Shown here: positions 1 to 11,397 of the stretch, one piece after another
How the letters are laid out: each line of letters opens with the position of its first letter
Numbering within the stretch: the first letter of the stretch is position 1
Assembly: GCA_050084985.1 (NCBI GenBank)
Contig: JBITNC010000001.1
Coordinates: forward strand, 109,616,001 to 109,680,000
From: Nageia nagi
Taxonomy: Eukaryota; Pinophyta
Reading direction: 5' to 3'
DNA: 64,000 nucleotides
Position numbers and translations under genes: made by a program
Notes under the pieces: generated by a model
What the model saw: the letters and a program-made list of their open reading frames with translations, nothing else
Database searches by the model: none
Told to the model about the DNA's origin: nothing

Positions 1-260
1 ATAATGCCTGGGTTGTATATTGCTTATTTTTAGTCTCTTTTTATTTACTTATTTCTTTCCTATAACTCTTTCTCCTTTTATTTCTTTCTAGTTACTTTTA
101 ACCTTAAATATAGATAGGAACTAGCTTATAAATTGAAGATTAAGTAAAAAACCAACATGAACACATCCCCACCACCTTCTACTTTTTCAAGGAACCTACT
201 ATTGTAAGAAGTGGAAAACATGACTAGACAAAACCCTTTGAGGTTATGATATACCAATCA
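1..260 (+). repeat. 5' LTR of element A (3' part only)
   Basis: This stretch aligns almost without gaps to about 12112-12372. Shared landmarks are the 'tttagtctctttttatttactta' tract near position 31 and the 'aaaccctttgaggttatg' tract near 230. Similarity stops at position 260 on one side and where the integrase remnant Z begins on the other, which marks the LTR edge. No clear primer binding site follows: the nearest TGG is at 279-281, further away than usual. Confidence 0.8.
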
Positions 261-650
261 ATAGTAGCCAATTCTATTTTTGGCATGCTTAATGGGACCA
301 ACAAGCTAAATTCTAAATTTAATGAGTGTAATTAGGCTTGATAGCCTTGCCCGGTGGGCTATCAATTAAATCTTTTAAGATTGTAAGGTTTTTTTAACCT
401 TATTGGAAACTTTGCTATCAACCAATCAATGTTTTGAATCTTGGCACCTCTAGAATATAGATTAACTAGAAGTAGTACCAAAAATTCCCTTAGATAGCCT
501 AAATTTCAAGAGTTGTTAGTTCCTCATAGGAGGACTAGGTAAAATATTTTTTTATTTATATCTCCTTTGGTCCCCATAAGGGTAATCCCACTATTAGTTG
601 TATTTGACTTAATCCCTAAAAATCCTTTATCTCCTACTCATTCTCCAAGT

Positions 651-2300
651 ATGGCTTAACCAATAAATTTTTTTTCCTAGAATAATGGTCATCCTTTGGT
701 TATTACTGCTAATTCCCCTCCTATATCTAAAGTAGCTTTCAAAATATTTCCCAAATATGATGGCTCTAAAAAGACACCTTATGAACATTATCAAGACATA
801 TCTTTGTTGGCTTCAAGTTTTGATATTACTAATGAAACCATGATGACTAGATTACTATCACACTCTTTTGAAGGCAAAGTAGCTGAGTGGTTTAGAACTC
901 TTACCCCCCAAACTATAAATTCATGGGGAGAGTTATGTTAGGCTCTAATTAAAAGATTTGCTATATATGGTGATGATAGCACATTTCTTAACCTTATAGC
1001 ATGTATCAAAAGATATCCTCATGAATCTATTAATGATTTTAATATTAGATTTGAAAGAACATGGAAATCCATATTAGTAAGGATTAGATAAACAAATGCA
1101 CAATCTCTAATGTATTATAGGAAGGCCTTCCTTCCTATCCTCAATATGCTCATTATTATGTTAGGAGATACATTCTTACATGTTTACCAAACAATAAAAA
1201 CTATAGAATATACCCTAGTATCCTCTGGTAAAATGCAACTTAGAACAATCAAACCTTTATTTTCAAATTTACCTCCTAAATAGGTCACCCTAGAGTTCTG
1301 GCCTTACCACCTCCTCTTAAACCTATTATCCAAACCTAATTACCAACTTTACCCACTCTTATATCCATAAGTACTAGTGCTAAACTTAAATCTCAAGTAG
1401 AAGAAAGAATAAGGCAATTGGAGGTAACTATCAAGAATCTAACCAATATGCTTACTCTATAAGAAAGATAGAATCATGGTTTTAATTATAGAAGATATGA
1501 TAATTAGTATCAATCAATATTCCACTAAGTTCAACTATCCAAAATAAATAAATCCTCACAAAATAATTAAAAATGTTATTATAACTAGTTTTGTAGATAG
1601 TGTTGCTTCGAGTATTATGGAATGGCGTCCACCATGTTTAGCTCCTCATTTTCTAGATTCATGTGCAATATATCAACATAAATACTTGGGCATACATTCT
1701 AACTAGATGGTGGAACCTACATTATATCCTACTAATAATCTCATAATGGTGAACTTTTAGCTTCCAAGATATGTTAAAGAACAAGCAAATTATGTTCAAA
1801 CTAGAGCAACTTGTTTAATAGTTTCATAACAACCCTAAGCCATTTAGGAATGTTGAGTTTCCACTTAGGTACAAATTGAACCTAAGAAAGTTAAGGCTAT
1901 TTAGCTCAACCTTAGAACCAACAACATCAAGTTCTATTAAATTTGGGTACTATTCTATCAAATATGGGTACTAATGCCTCGATTAAAATAAAGCTTGCTG
2001 CAACTAGAAAAGAAATCCTAAATAGAGAAAAACCTAGTACATTGAGATATACTTTTATTACTAATTATCATAAATAAAAGGCTACTCAACATTTTAGAAC
2101 ATATCAACAAGCAAAACCAAGTAAATTTGTCCCATATGCTCCATATAATATTATAGAAGAATTAAAAAAAACTCCTTCTAGGATGACCATGTTTGATGCA
2201 TTAAAGATATTAGGTCAATTAGATCTTTTGTAAGAAGCTTTAAAGCTAAGAAATAGTAAAACAAAAGGTAAATGAAGATAATCATGTCTATCTAAAGATG
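651..2300 (+). pseudogene. Element A gag, degenerate
   Basis: Gag would form the virus-like particle. An ATG at 651 opens a frame that passes two early stops (TAA, TAG, both one base from Gln codons) into a typical plant retrotransposon gag core at 696-941, with a 'PKYDGSKKTPYEHY' block and an 'EGKVAEWFRTL' block. The TAG at 939-941 falls where the family has Gln, and the core continues to about 1080. Further on come a short coiled-coil 'VEERIRQLEVTIKNL' segment (about 1396-1440) and, near 2120-2240, the Phe/Tyr-Pro-rich block that precedes the protease in this lineage. No intact zinc knuckle is visible. Several frameshifts and stops make this a pseudogene. Confidence 0.75.
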
Positions 2301-2382
2301 TCTCTCTAGCTCCAATAGGTATAACAAGACCCCCACCTTTTTATTTATTTTTGAGACTAAAAGGATCACTAAACAAAACTAT

Positions 2383-2960
2383 ATGAATGATCCACAACCA
2401 ATAGAAGTATTTGAAAGTGACATACTAAGGGAATCACTACTAATAACTAAATTTATTTTAGTAAATGATTTGAATTATCAAGTCATAGATGTTAGTATGG
2501 GAAATTATTATTTATGTGAGAAAACTCAGCCAATCTTAATCACTATTGATAAAGAACATGAGATATGGATGATGTATTTTGATGGATCCCAATGTAGACA
2601 TGGATGTGGAGTTGGAGTGGTGTTCAAATATTCAAAAAGAAATACCAAAAGATTCTCCTTTTGATTCACCTGGACTTGTACAAACAATGCTATTGAGTAT
2701 GAAGCCCTTTGTTTAGGCTTATCTAAAGCAATTAATATAGGCATCAGGTATTTGATTGTCCATGGTGATTTAGAACTTATCATTAAGAATATTAAAAATT
2801 AGATTAGTGTAAAACATCATTATCTAAAGAACTATAAGAATAGAGTGTAAAATTTATTGTAGTCATTCTTGGCTATTAATTTTATATCTATTCCTAGAAG
2901 GCACAACCAGATAGTTGATACACTTTCTGGGAGAGGGGCACATTATAATCATGTTCATTA
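2383..2960 (+). pseudogene. Element A archaeal-type RNase H (aRNH), upstream of RT
   Basis: The frame contains 'MMYFDGSQ' (about 2572-2595), 'IEYEALCLGLS' (about 2691-2724), 'VHGDLELI' (about 2757-2780) and a late 'IVDTLS' (about 2911-2928). These carry the Asp-Glu-Asp-Asp positions expected of an RNase H fold of the archaeal type found as a second RNase H in Tat elements. It would degrade the RNA strand during reverse transcription. Stops interrupt it at 2662, 2800, 2848 and 2863, mostly TAG or TAA at Gln-like positions. It lies before the RT, whereas element C has it after. The linker 2300-2383 is where the protease core should be, and none is visible, so that domain was probably deleted. 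Confidence 0.75.
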
Positions 2961-3168
2961 TAAAAGAGGAGCTCTTAGAGTCAAATTTTAATTTAGGCTT
3001 TTATTACTTGATGTTGCAAACTTCTAGCAAGTATTTGACTCTAATGAGCATATTATAAATTTTTTTATGGATGAAGTAGTGGCTCACACTTTTGGTATTC
3101 AGAAAATGCCTAATTATTTCTAAGAATCAAATGTTATTCAACTTAGAAACAATGTTATATCAAAAGGA

Positions 3169-4560
3169 TTGCTCTCTTTTGAAAAACTATTTGATTTGGA
3201 AGATATCCAAAAGGCTAAGTCTATGACCATCTTGATGAAGAATAATGTTAAGCTAGAAGTAGAACCCAAGAAGTATATAAAAGTTGGTTCAAAGTGTTTT
3301 GATATAGAAAAGGCTATTATGTCTCAAATTTATCATAAGTTTTCCCAAGTAATTGCTTAGACAAATGATGATCTTAAGACATATGACAAGAGTTTAATCT
3401 AACACACAATTGAGCTTGAACCAAATGTCAAACCATATAAACAAAAATAAAAACCAATCAACCCAAAAATAGAGGAAGTTATTAACCAAGAGATAATCAA
3501 GATATTTGATTAAAAAACTATTTATCCTATCAAGTATTATTCTTAGGTTGCAAATCTAGTTTCTATTAGAAAGAAAAGTGGAGAAATCAAAATATATGTT
3601 GATTTTAGGAATTTGAATCAAGTTTCTCTTAAACATAATTATCCTCTCCCTCCTATAGAGTATATCTTGCATATAGTAGTTAGAGCTTGCTATTTTTCAA
3701 TGACTAATGGTTACTCAAAATTTAACCAAATTTGGTTGAAAGATGAAAATCAATTCAAAACTATATTTAAAACTAAATGGAGGACATTTGCTTTTCAAAG
3801 AATACCATTTGGTCTTTCTAATGTGGGAGCTACCTTTCAAAGAGCATGGATCATGAATTTGATGAACTAATAAATAAGATTATGCTAATGTATCTAGATG
3901 ATATCATAGTCTTCTCTAGGAGTAGAAATGATCACCTAGAATATTTTAGATAAGTCTTTGAAAAATACATGAAATTTGCCATTTCAATAAATCCAAAAAA
4001 ATTAATTTTTATGATCAACCAAAGAAAATTACTTGACCACATTGTCTCAAAAAAGTGAATATCAATCAATCTAGAAAGAGTAAAAGCTATAGAAGCATTG
4101 CCACTTTCTTCCAATAAGAAGACCTTATAGTCATTCCTTGGCCAAATCAATTTTGTTAAAAAATTTATCAATAATTTTTCAAAGATTGTATCCCCAATCA
4201 CTTCAATGCTAATGAAATATTCATATTTTCTTGTCATATGAAGCAAAAGTAACCTTCAAAAAAATAAAAAAAGCTATAACAAAAGATCCTATGCTTAAAA
4301 ATATTAATATGATAAAAGATTTCATCATGTATGCACATGGAGAAGATAGGAGCATTGCTGCAATTCTAACACAAAAGGATGACAACAATTAAGAATATTT
4401 GATTTCCTTTCATAGTTAAATAGTGCATCAACACCAACAAAAGTACTCATTTATTGAAAACCAAGTGTTTTCCATAATGAAGGGGCTTAAAAAAATTCAA
4501 GCATTATATCTTTTGTAATAGAATCCTTGTGTTTACTATCCATCCAAATGTAAGAAATTA
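3169..4560 (+). pseudogene. Element A reverse transcriptase and first RNase H
   Basis: The RT copies element RNA into DNA. The linker 'LLSFEKLFDLEDIQKAK' starts near 3170. The RT core follows: 'GEIKIYVDFRNLNQVSLKHNYPLP' near 3583-3655, 'TNGYSKFNQIWLKDE' near 3703-3750, 'FQRIPFGLSNVGATFQRA' near 3796-3846 and the 'YLDDI' catalytic box near 3892-3906. The YxDD Asp pair is kept, but the Asp of the upstream catalytic motif reads Asn ('MTNGY' where the family has an Asp before Gly-[FY]). The fingers-to-RNase H link 'SFLGQINFVKKFI' lies near 4132-4170. The RNase H after 4280 is broken by several frameshifts and its end runs into the 4529 frame. Confidence 0.8.
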
Positions 4561-5991
4561 TGTTATACAAGGAGATTTAGGTGAAAGAAAAGCTAGTTGT
4601 ATTATTAAAATAATGGAATATGATATAAAAATTAAACCAACCAAGCTGATTATAGGTAAGGCTCTCTATGAAAATATAGCTAGAGCTTCACATATGATCA
4701 CTCTTATGGAGGATGAACAACAACTCAATCAAGAAAGTGATTGGATTAAACAAATCATATTTTATTTCAAAACTAGTAGGTGCCATCAAGCTTTGGATAG
4801 ATTTCAAAGAAGGAGATTCAAGTTGCATGGCCTCAAGTTTATCATGATAGATGATCATCTATATAGAAAAAATGTTGATCAAACCCTACTAAGATGTGTG
4901 ACTCAAGATGCATCCCAAAAGATATTGCATGAATTTCATTATAGATTCTCTGGTGGGCATTATAATGGACCCACTATAGTAGCAAAAGTATTACAAGCTA
5001 TATATTATTGACCCATTGTATTTCAAGATTCATTCAAGATTGTTTGGAAATATGACAAACATAATAGATTTATGGGAAAGAGGAGACAAGATGCAATGCC
5101 TCTTACACATGTGGTAGTTAAAGAACCCTTTCAACAATGGGGTATGGACTTCATTAGTGTTATAAACCCAAATACCTTAGTAGGCCACAAGTTTATTTTG
5201 ATTACAATAGATTACTTTGCTAGATAGTCAGAGGCTATGCCATGTAAGAATGTAGATCAAGAAGCAATGATAGAAATGATTAAAAGGATAATCACTTGCT
5301 TTGGAATCCCACAGACTAATATGTCAAATAATGGCCTAGCATTTATTAGAGGTAATTTTTCAAGCTTTATAGCTCAATATGGAGTGTACTGGTTATTCTC
5401 TTTAAACTATTACCCAAAATGTAATGGGTTAGCTAAATCAACTAACAAAAATCTAACACAAATCATCAAGAACATAATTGAAGGGAATCCTAGATAATGG
5501 CATACATAATTAGACTTTACATTATGGGTAGATAAGAATAGTATAAAATCAACAATAAAGACATCTCCATATGTATTAGTATATGGTAAAAGACTTGTGT
5601 TATCAATACACATAGAGTTACCAACATTGAAAATCCTATAAGAAATGGAGGACCATCACTTTGAGCCACTACAATCAAGGTATAGTTAGCTCTTGAAATT
5701 AGAGTAAGCCCAAAAAAAGCATATGAATCATTCTAACATCACCAACACATTATCAAGTAGTGATTTGATAAGAAAAAGTCTTCTTGAGTGAAGTTTGAAC
5801 TAGGTGATATTATCTTCAAATAGGATGAGGAAAGAACAAAGCTTGGAAGACACTAAAAATTTGATTCTCTTTGAAGAGGACCTTACATCATCACTCAACC
5901 CATGTAAAGTAATGCATTCAAATTGTAAGATATTATTATGTCTCAAGAATTACCTATTCCCATCAATAGGATCTATTTGAAACATTACTAG
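4529..5991 (+). pseudogene. Element A integrase (zinc domain, core, C-terminal domain)
   Basis: Integrase inserts the cDNA into the host genome. The frame at 4529-5011 carries the tail of RNase H ('IIKIMEYDIKIKPTKLI') and then the integrase zinc region ('ILHEFHYRFSGGHYNGP'). The core follows: 'QQWGMDFISV' near 5132 keeps the first catalytic Asp, but the second reads Asn ('MSNNGLAF', near 5320) and the Glu reads Lys ('GLAKSTNK', near 5428). Two of the three DDE residues are therefore lost. The C-terminal domain near 5800-5991 includes a 'GPYIIT' block (GPF/Y-type module) and ends at a TAG at 5989-5991. Multiple stops confirm a dead copy. Confidence 0.8.
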
Positions 5992-6400
5992 GTGATGAGA
6001 TAGTCTTGTAGTACCTACAAAGTGATGTATATTGTAAATAGCTTTTTTTTAAAAAGAGGGACTTGTACATATTTTGGATGTAGTTCTCAAAAAGTAGATA
6101 GCCATTAATGTTTAGCATTAATTTGGCATGATCAACAGTTAATATAGGTGTACTATTCAATCATGAACTAAATAAGGTAGCATTTAAGGAAAGATTTTCT
6201 TGGATTTCACAAACTATTACATAAGTACCACAAGTTAAGTCTAGCATGCTTTGAAATTACTTATCCAACTTATGCCAGCTCAATCTTTATAATATTGGAG
6301 TCTCAAGATCCTCAAATATTAATTGCTATTAATGGAAATCTCACCAACTTTGGATGAATAAAATTCCCTCCATACCCTCTAGTTCAACACTTAGCTAATT
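5992..6400 (+). other. Spacer between integrase and extra frame of A
   Basis: I see no gene, repeat or promoter that I can support here. Short frames on either strand are not coding-like. Confidence 0.5.
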
Positions 6401-6689
6401 TCAAGCACATAAGTTTTCAAAGCATTCAAAACTTATAGATTCTAGAGTTGAATTGAGTTAAAAGATAAAAAGTTATAGGATATTGCATAGCCTAGATTAC
6501 CATCTTCAAATGATAACCAAAGTTTCAAGGAAGGATGTTGATATCAAGCACATAAGTTTTCAAAGCATTCAAAACTTATAGATTCTAGAGTTGAATTAAG
6601 TTAAAAGATAGAAAGTTATAGGATATTGCATAGCCTAGATTACCATCTTCAAATGATAACCAAAGTTTCAAGGAAGGATGTTGATATCA
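6401..6689 (+). repeat. 143-bp tandem duplication
   Basis: Positions 6401-6543 ('tcaagcacataagttttcaa...') are repeated directly at 6544-6689 with only about two single-base differences visible. The near identity contrasts with the heavy decay around it, so the duplication is much younger than the insertion. The second copy ends at the ATG of the extra reading frame of element A (6689). Confidence 0.9.
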
Positions 6690-9600
6690 TGGCAACTTCT
6701 CAATCATCCTTTGTAGCTAAAATAGATTAACTCAACATTAACCTTCTGATCATGTAAGAAGAATATCTTGGGAATGCCCCAAGAATAAATTTGACTAAGA
6801 TGGGGGTGATCAATCACATGGACACATGGAGAGTTGAACCTAGTTGTATTCTTCTATAGCACATGACATTTGATGTCATCAAAAAGGGGAAGTCACTAGC
6901 CCGTCCAAAAAGGGACATCATGATTGACCAAGGCCTAGCTTATTATATTCATTAGCACATAAACATCATTAGAAGGGTTACTAGATAAGAATGTTTAAGA
7001 ACATAGAAGAGGGAGATACATCAAACCCAAAGTTTGAAGTAGTACTGGATTACTCTCCTAATTCCATCATCCAAGCATTTGCTATTCTAGTTGATTAGAC
7101 TTTTCATATGAATAAACAAATTGATTTAAAAAAGGAAAAGAATGACTTCTATGTCAATCAAGATGAGATGATGAGCTAGATTAGTGAAAGATATCAAGAT
7201 AGTAGGAAGGCCTAACTCTTACCAAGCTATTATATAGCCCTATTTTAAATAAAAAAGGATAGAGAAGTGTTGCAAGCATTGGTAGTTATCCTAGGAAAAA
7301 AACCTAGATTGAAGTAGATGAAGCCATGGTACATATGGCTTACAATATTATAAAGGCTCATGTCTGCTATGACTTTTTAACTTTCATTACTAATGAAATA
7401 AAAAGGTGTCTATTCAAAATTAAAAACTTAGACTTCAAACACTCTTCATATCTTTGGTGGCTCTTCACCCATCAAAATCTTGACAAACTTATAGAGGTAG
7501 GGTTGCCAATTCAACTGATGAATCTTAGTGTTGCACCAGTACCAATCAACTTGATGGTAGTAGTTTTGAGTAAGTTGCATGGATTTTACTTTGAGAAACC
7601 TTTTTTATTATTTATGTAACCCCCTAGATATATTCAATAGATATGGAAAAGCAAATTTATTACATAGAAACCAAATATGGGTTTGAGGATAATTTTAAAT
7701 CTATTTTAGATATACCATCTTCTATTAAAAATTTTACTCTCTTAGAAATAGGATGTAAAGATAGTATAGGTGAATTCATTGTATAAAATTTTAAATTAGA
7801 TATGGTGGAAGTTCCATAGATGTATGACCCTTTAGGAGAAATGACCCAAGTAATAAGGTCAATAAAAAAACATCTAGCTTTTATCCATGAGAGTAGGCCT
7901 CATATAGAATATTTTGTAAATAAAATTAAATAAAAGATAGAAATGTACCCTGAATGGGAGTTCACATCCTTGAATAAGGATTTTATGGCCCTTAAGAGAA
8001 TAAGAAAATATGGAAATTACAAAAATAAGCAACAAGATTTTGTCTTTAACCCAAAAGTCCTCACCCAGTTAGCAAATCTTTGGTGGGTTCCTAATAAAAT
8101 TCATTATTTTACAAAGTTCAAATTTGAGTATATAATAAAAATTCACCACATAGAGAGTGAATTATTTGAGAAATTCAAATATGATAAGTAATAGGAGGTT
8201 GAATATGCCAAAGATCCCTTGCTAGAGTTGGGACAACCCCTTCCTCCTCATTTTCAAGAAAAATCTACTACAGGAGCAAGGATAGTATAGGTAGGATAAC
8301 CATGCAACATGGTTGAGCTTTCAAACAAGGGAGAGCAAAATCCTTTAGACACTACCACCTCTTCCTTGGAGCCTTCTCCAAAGAAGAAAAGGAAAATTCA
8401 AGCCCTTGCTCAAAAATAACAAATCCCAAAGAAAGAACAGAGGCCTATTAAAAGGCCCCACACCACTACAATAAGGTCATAATCACAAATGACTATACCT
8501 CCACCTTTAGAGTCTATAGAAGAAATTCCAAAGGTAGTGGCAATAAAGGTAGATATTTTTGATATAGAAGAGTTAAGAGAGCCAAAAGATACAAACATTG
8601 GTGCTACATAAGATGCCTAGGCATAAGAATAAACCCCAAAAAAGAGCAAGACCAAACTTAACAAGGTAGGGGATGTAGAATTGGAGCTAATAGATCTGCA
8701 ATAGCTACACTTGGAGGAGGACCAGGAGATGATGATAAATCTGGTAAAAAGAAAGAATCTAGCTTAATGGATAAAGTTAATGACAATGATAAGGTCATGG
8801 AAGAGGTAGAGGAAGAAACAAAAGTTCAAGACTTAACACCTTCCCAATAGTCATAACCTATGCAACAAGTTGTGACATCTACTTCAAGTGGAATTACTAC
8901 TCTCCATTCTTTCATTCCTATAGCCTCATAAGAGGAAATAAAATCTATTTTTTCTACACAAATTGTAAAGCCCATTGATTGGCCAACTTTTGTTAATAAG
9001 CCTCATATGCTCCCTAAGCAATAGTCAAAAATTTTGAGCAAGGTGATTGAAACAAGAGATATTAAAATAGCATAAATACTTTCAAAGAAGGGTAATTGGA
9101 TACTACTCCCATGGCTATAATTGATGTAAATATGTAAAGTGCACCAGTAATTGACTAGTCAAGTTTTTTGGTAAATACTTCAATGGAAACTGACAAAAGC
9201 CTTCAAGTAATGGAGACTAAGATAGAAAAATTAAACAAAAAAATAGATTAGTATAAGAAAGATTGCTCCCTTAAAGACAAAATAGTAGCTAGGTTGTAGA
9301 ATAAAAATAAAGACTTGATTGTAAATCTTGACAAGTAGAAGTCAAATTTTGACAAGATCATAACAACAACAAAATCTAAGCTAGATGCTACAAATCAAAA
9401 AATACAAGATCTCAAAGCTTAGGCTACAATCATTAATACTCAAAAGGTCAAGCAAGCTAAGGCCAAGCTACAAACTATCATTGCAACAAATAAATTTTTA
9501 TCTAATGAAAATTCAAATTTGTTATTGCTCATAAATAATTTTAGAAAATATTTGCTAGAGCAAGTTAGAGATAGAATGATAACATTATCACACTTGCATC

Positions 9601-10310
9601 TACTAAAGGAAGAAATAATACAGGTAATCAAGTAGTTCTATATTCAAACTACTCTCTATTAGCTGGCTCTAGATACACCTAGGATATTCTTAGAAAGAAT
9701 TCAAACCTATTTCAAGGGTCTTAACTAAAAAAGACATAGCAACTATCACTCCCACACCAAGATAGTTGTATTGAAGGAGGATCTAAGACATATGTGAACT
9801 CCAAAATTTGGTATTTAACATGAATATTGATAGGCATTAGCTCACAACAAAGCTAGGATTAATTAACAAATTCTTTAATTCTTTGATTAAGATGAAAGGT
9901 CCCAAATTATGGGAAGAACAAAATGTACAAGGTAGTGCTACTGGTTGGGTAGCTAATATGACTCAATTTCTTGAATAATCCTTTTTTGAGAAGTAAATCT
10001 TAGATTTACAACAAATAAATGAGCTAGCTTAGAAAGCAATCACAAGATTTTTGCATGCTAGAAGGCTTAAAAATATTTTGATAGGGTTTAGAGTAGCTAC
10101 AATGAAGATTAAGACATTCTCTACTTATCATAGATTGAGTATAAAGATCTTAGATATCTAGATAAAAATATGCATCCAATCCTTTTGGTAGAGCTAATTC
10201 TAGCAACTAAGACCTCTACCAAGTTTACATCTAAACAAGCTATTGGAAGTAGCAAGTATAGGGTTCCATTCTCTAGTAGGTAGAGACCCCAAAGAGCCAC
10301 CAAAATATTT
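6689..10310 (+). pseudogene. Extra sense-strand reading frame of element A, unknown function, degenerate
   Basis: Between integrase and the 3' repeats lies about 3.6 kb of coding-like sequence on the element's own strand. It begins at ATG 6689 ('MATSQSSFVAKID'), shifts frame near 7000-7620 ('FEVVLDYSPNSIIQAFAILVD', then the 97-residue open stretch at 7326-7619) and returns to the first frame through the 82-residue open stretch at 7943-8191. A basic 'SPKKKRK' block near 8368 resembles a nuclear localisation signal, followed by Pro/Lys-rich sequence and, at 9180-9640, a Lys/Leu/Asn-rich coiled-coil-like segment. Nearly all stops are TAG or TAA flanked by coding-like sequence, often where Gln would fit. 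I do not recognise the family. It could be an env-position ORF or a captured gene. Confidence 0.55.
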
Positions 10311-10385
10311 TATTATTTAAAAATTACATTATAAATTAGGGTCATATAAATTATTCTTTTATTCTTATCAATTCCTCCTATTCTT

Positions 10386-10905
10386 ATTTCTTTCTCTTAG
10401 AATGTCCAAGAATTACAAATAAGAATGTTTGGGAGTTATTTTCTTTCTCTTAGGACTACCCAATAATTGTAAATATAAGTATCTAGGAGCTATATTCATT
10501 CCCTTAGAGTGTTTAGGAATTATTAATACAACTACCTAGGAATTGTAAATAAGAGTGTCTAGGAGTTATTTTCTTTCTCTTAGGACTACCCGAGAATTGT
10601 AAATACAAGTATCCTAGAGTTATATTCATTCCCTTAGAGTGTTTGAGAATTGTTAATACAATTTCTTGAGAATTGTAAATATATAAGAGCTATATTCATT
10701 CCCTTAGAATGACCAGGAGTTATGTAAATACAAATCTCTAGGAGTTGTAAATTCTTTTATTCCTTCATTCTTACTAGTTCCTTCTATTCTCATTTCTTTC
10801 TCTTAGAGTGCCTAGCAATTGTAAATACAAGTTTCTAAGAGTTATTTTCATTCCCTTAGAGTGTTTAGGAATTGTTAATATGAGTGTTTAGGAGTTATAT
10901 AAATT
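10386..10905 (+). repeat. 3' untranslated tandem repeats of A, set 1 (about 54-76 bp units)
   Basis: About eight imperfect units each begin with 'ttctttctcttag' or 'ttcattcccttag' and contain 'aattgtaaatacaagt' and 'aggagttat'. Unit lengths vary from roughly 53 to 100 bases, with an apparent higher-order alternation. Tandem repeats between pol and the 3' LTR are known in Tat/Ogre elements. Confidence 0.85.
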
Positions 10906-10919
10906 TATATCCAAGACAT

Positions 10920-11279
10920 GATTCTAAGTGATGACATAATAATTTTGATTGAAATCAGCAGGTTCTAAAGCAAGCAATGGCAAATGAAGATTTATAAAGA
11001 CTTCAAATAGAACCCATTGATTCTAAGTGATGATATCATAGTTTTTGATTGAAATTAGTGGGTCTCAAAACAAGCAGTGGTGAATGAAGATTTATGAAGA
11101 TACCAAATAGAGACTATCGATTATAAGTGATGATGTTATAATTTTTGACTAAAAATAGTAGGTCCTGAAACATGCAATGGTGAATGAAGATTTATGAAGA
11201 CATCAAACAAAGCCCATCAATTTTGGGTGATGATGTCATAATTTTTTATTGAAATTAATAGGTCCCAGAAGAGCTAGAT
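10920..11279 (+). repeat. 3' untranslated tandem repeats of A, set 2 (100-bp units)
   Basis: Units start at 10920, 11019, 11119 and 11219, so the period is 99-100 bases, with about 3.6 copies. Each opens with 'gattctaagtgatgat'-like sequence and contains 'gaatgaagatttatgaaga'. Copies differ at about a fifth of positions by eye. The last copy is cut at 'gggtcccagaagag'-like sequence near 11270. Confidence 0.9.
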
Positions 11280-11397
11280 CATCAACAAAGACTATATGAA
11301 TAAAATAGAACTCACTATGCAAAGGTAAGAGTAATGCATAAGAGGAAATACCTAGGTCCACTTTATCTTAAGTGTTTGATCCCTGGGGCCCTATTAA

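Noticed and set aside
443-462. TGGCACCTC as primer binding site of element A
   Set aside because: It lies about 180 bases after the LTR end, far beyond the usual few bases.
10386-11279. Possible CRISPR-like array
   Set aside because: Units are adjacent, diverged and lack constant repeats with unique spacers. They lie in the 3' region of a plant retrotransposon.
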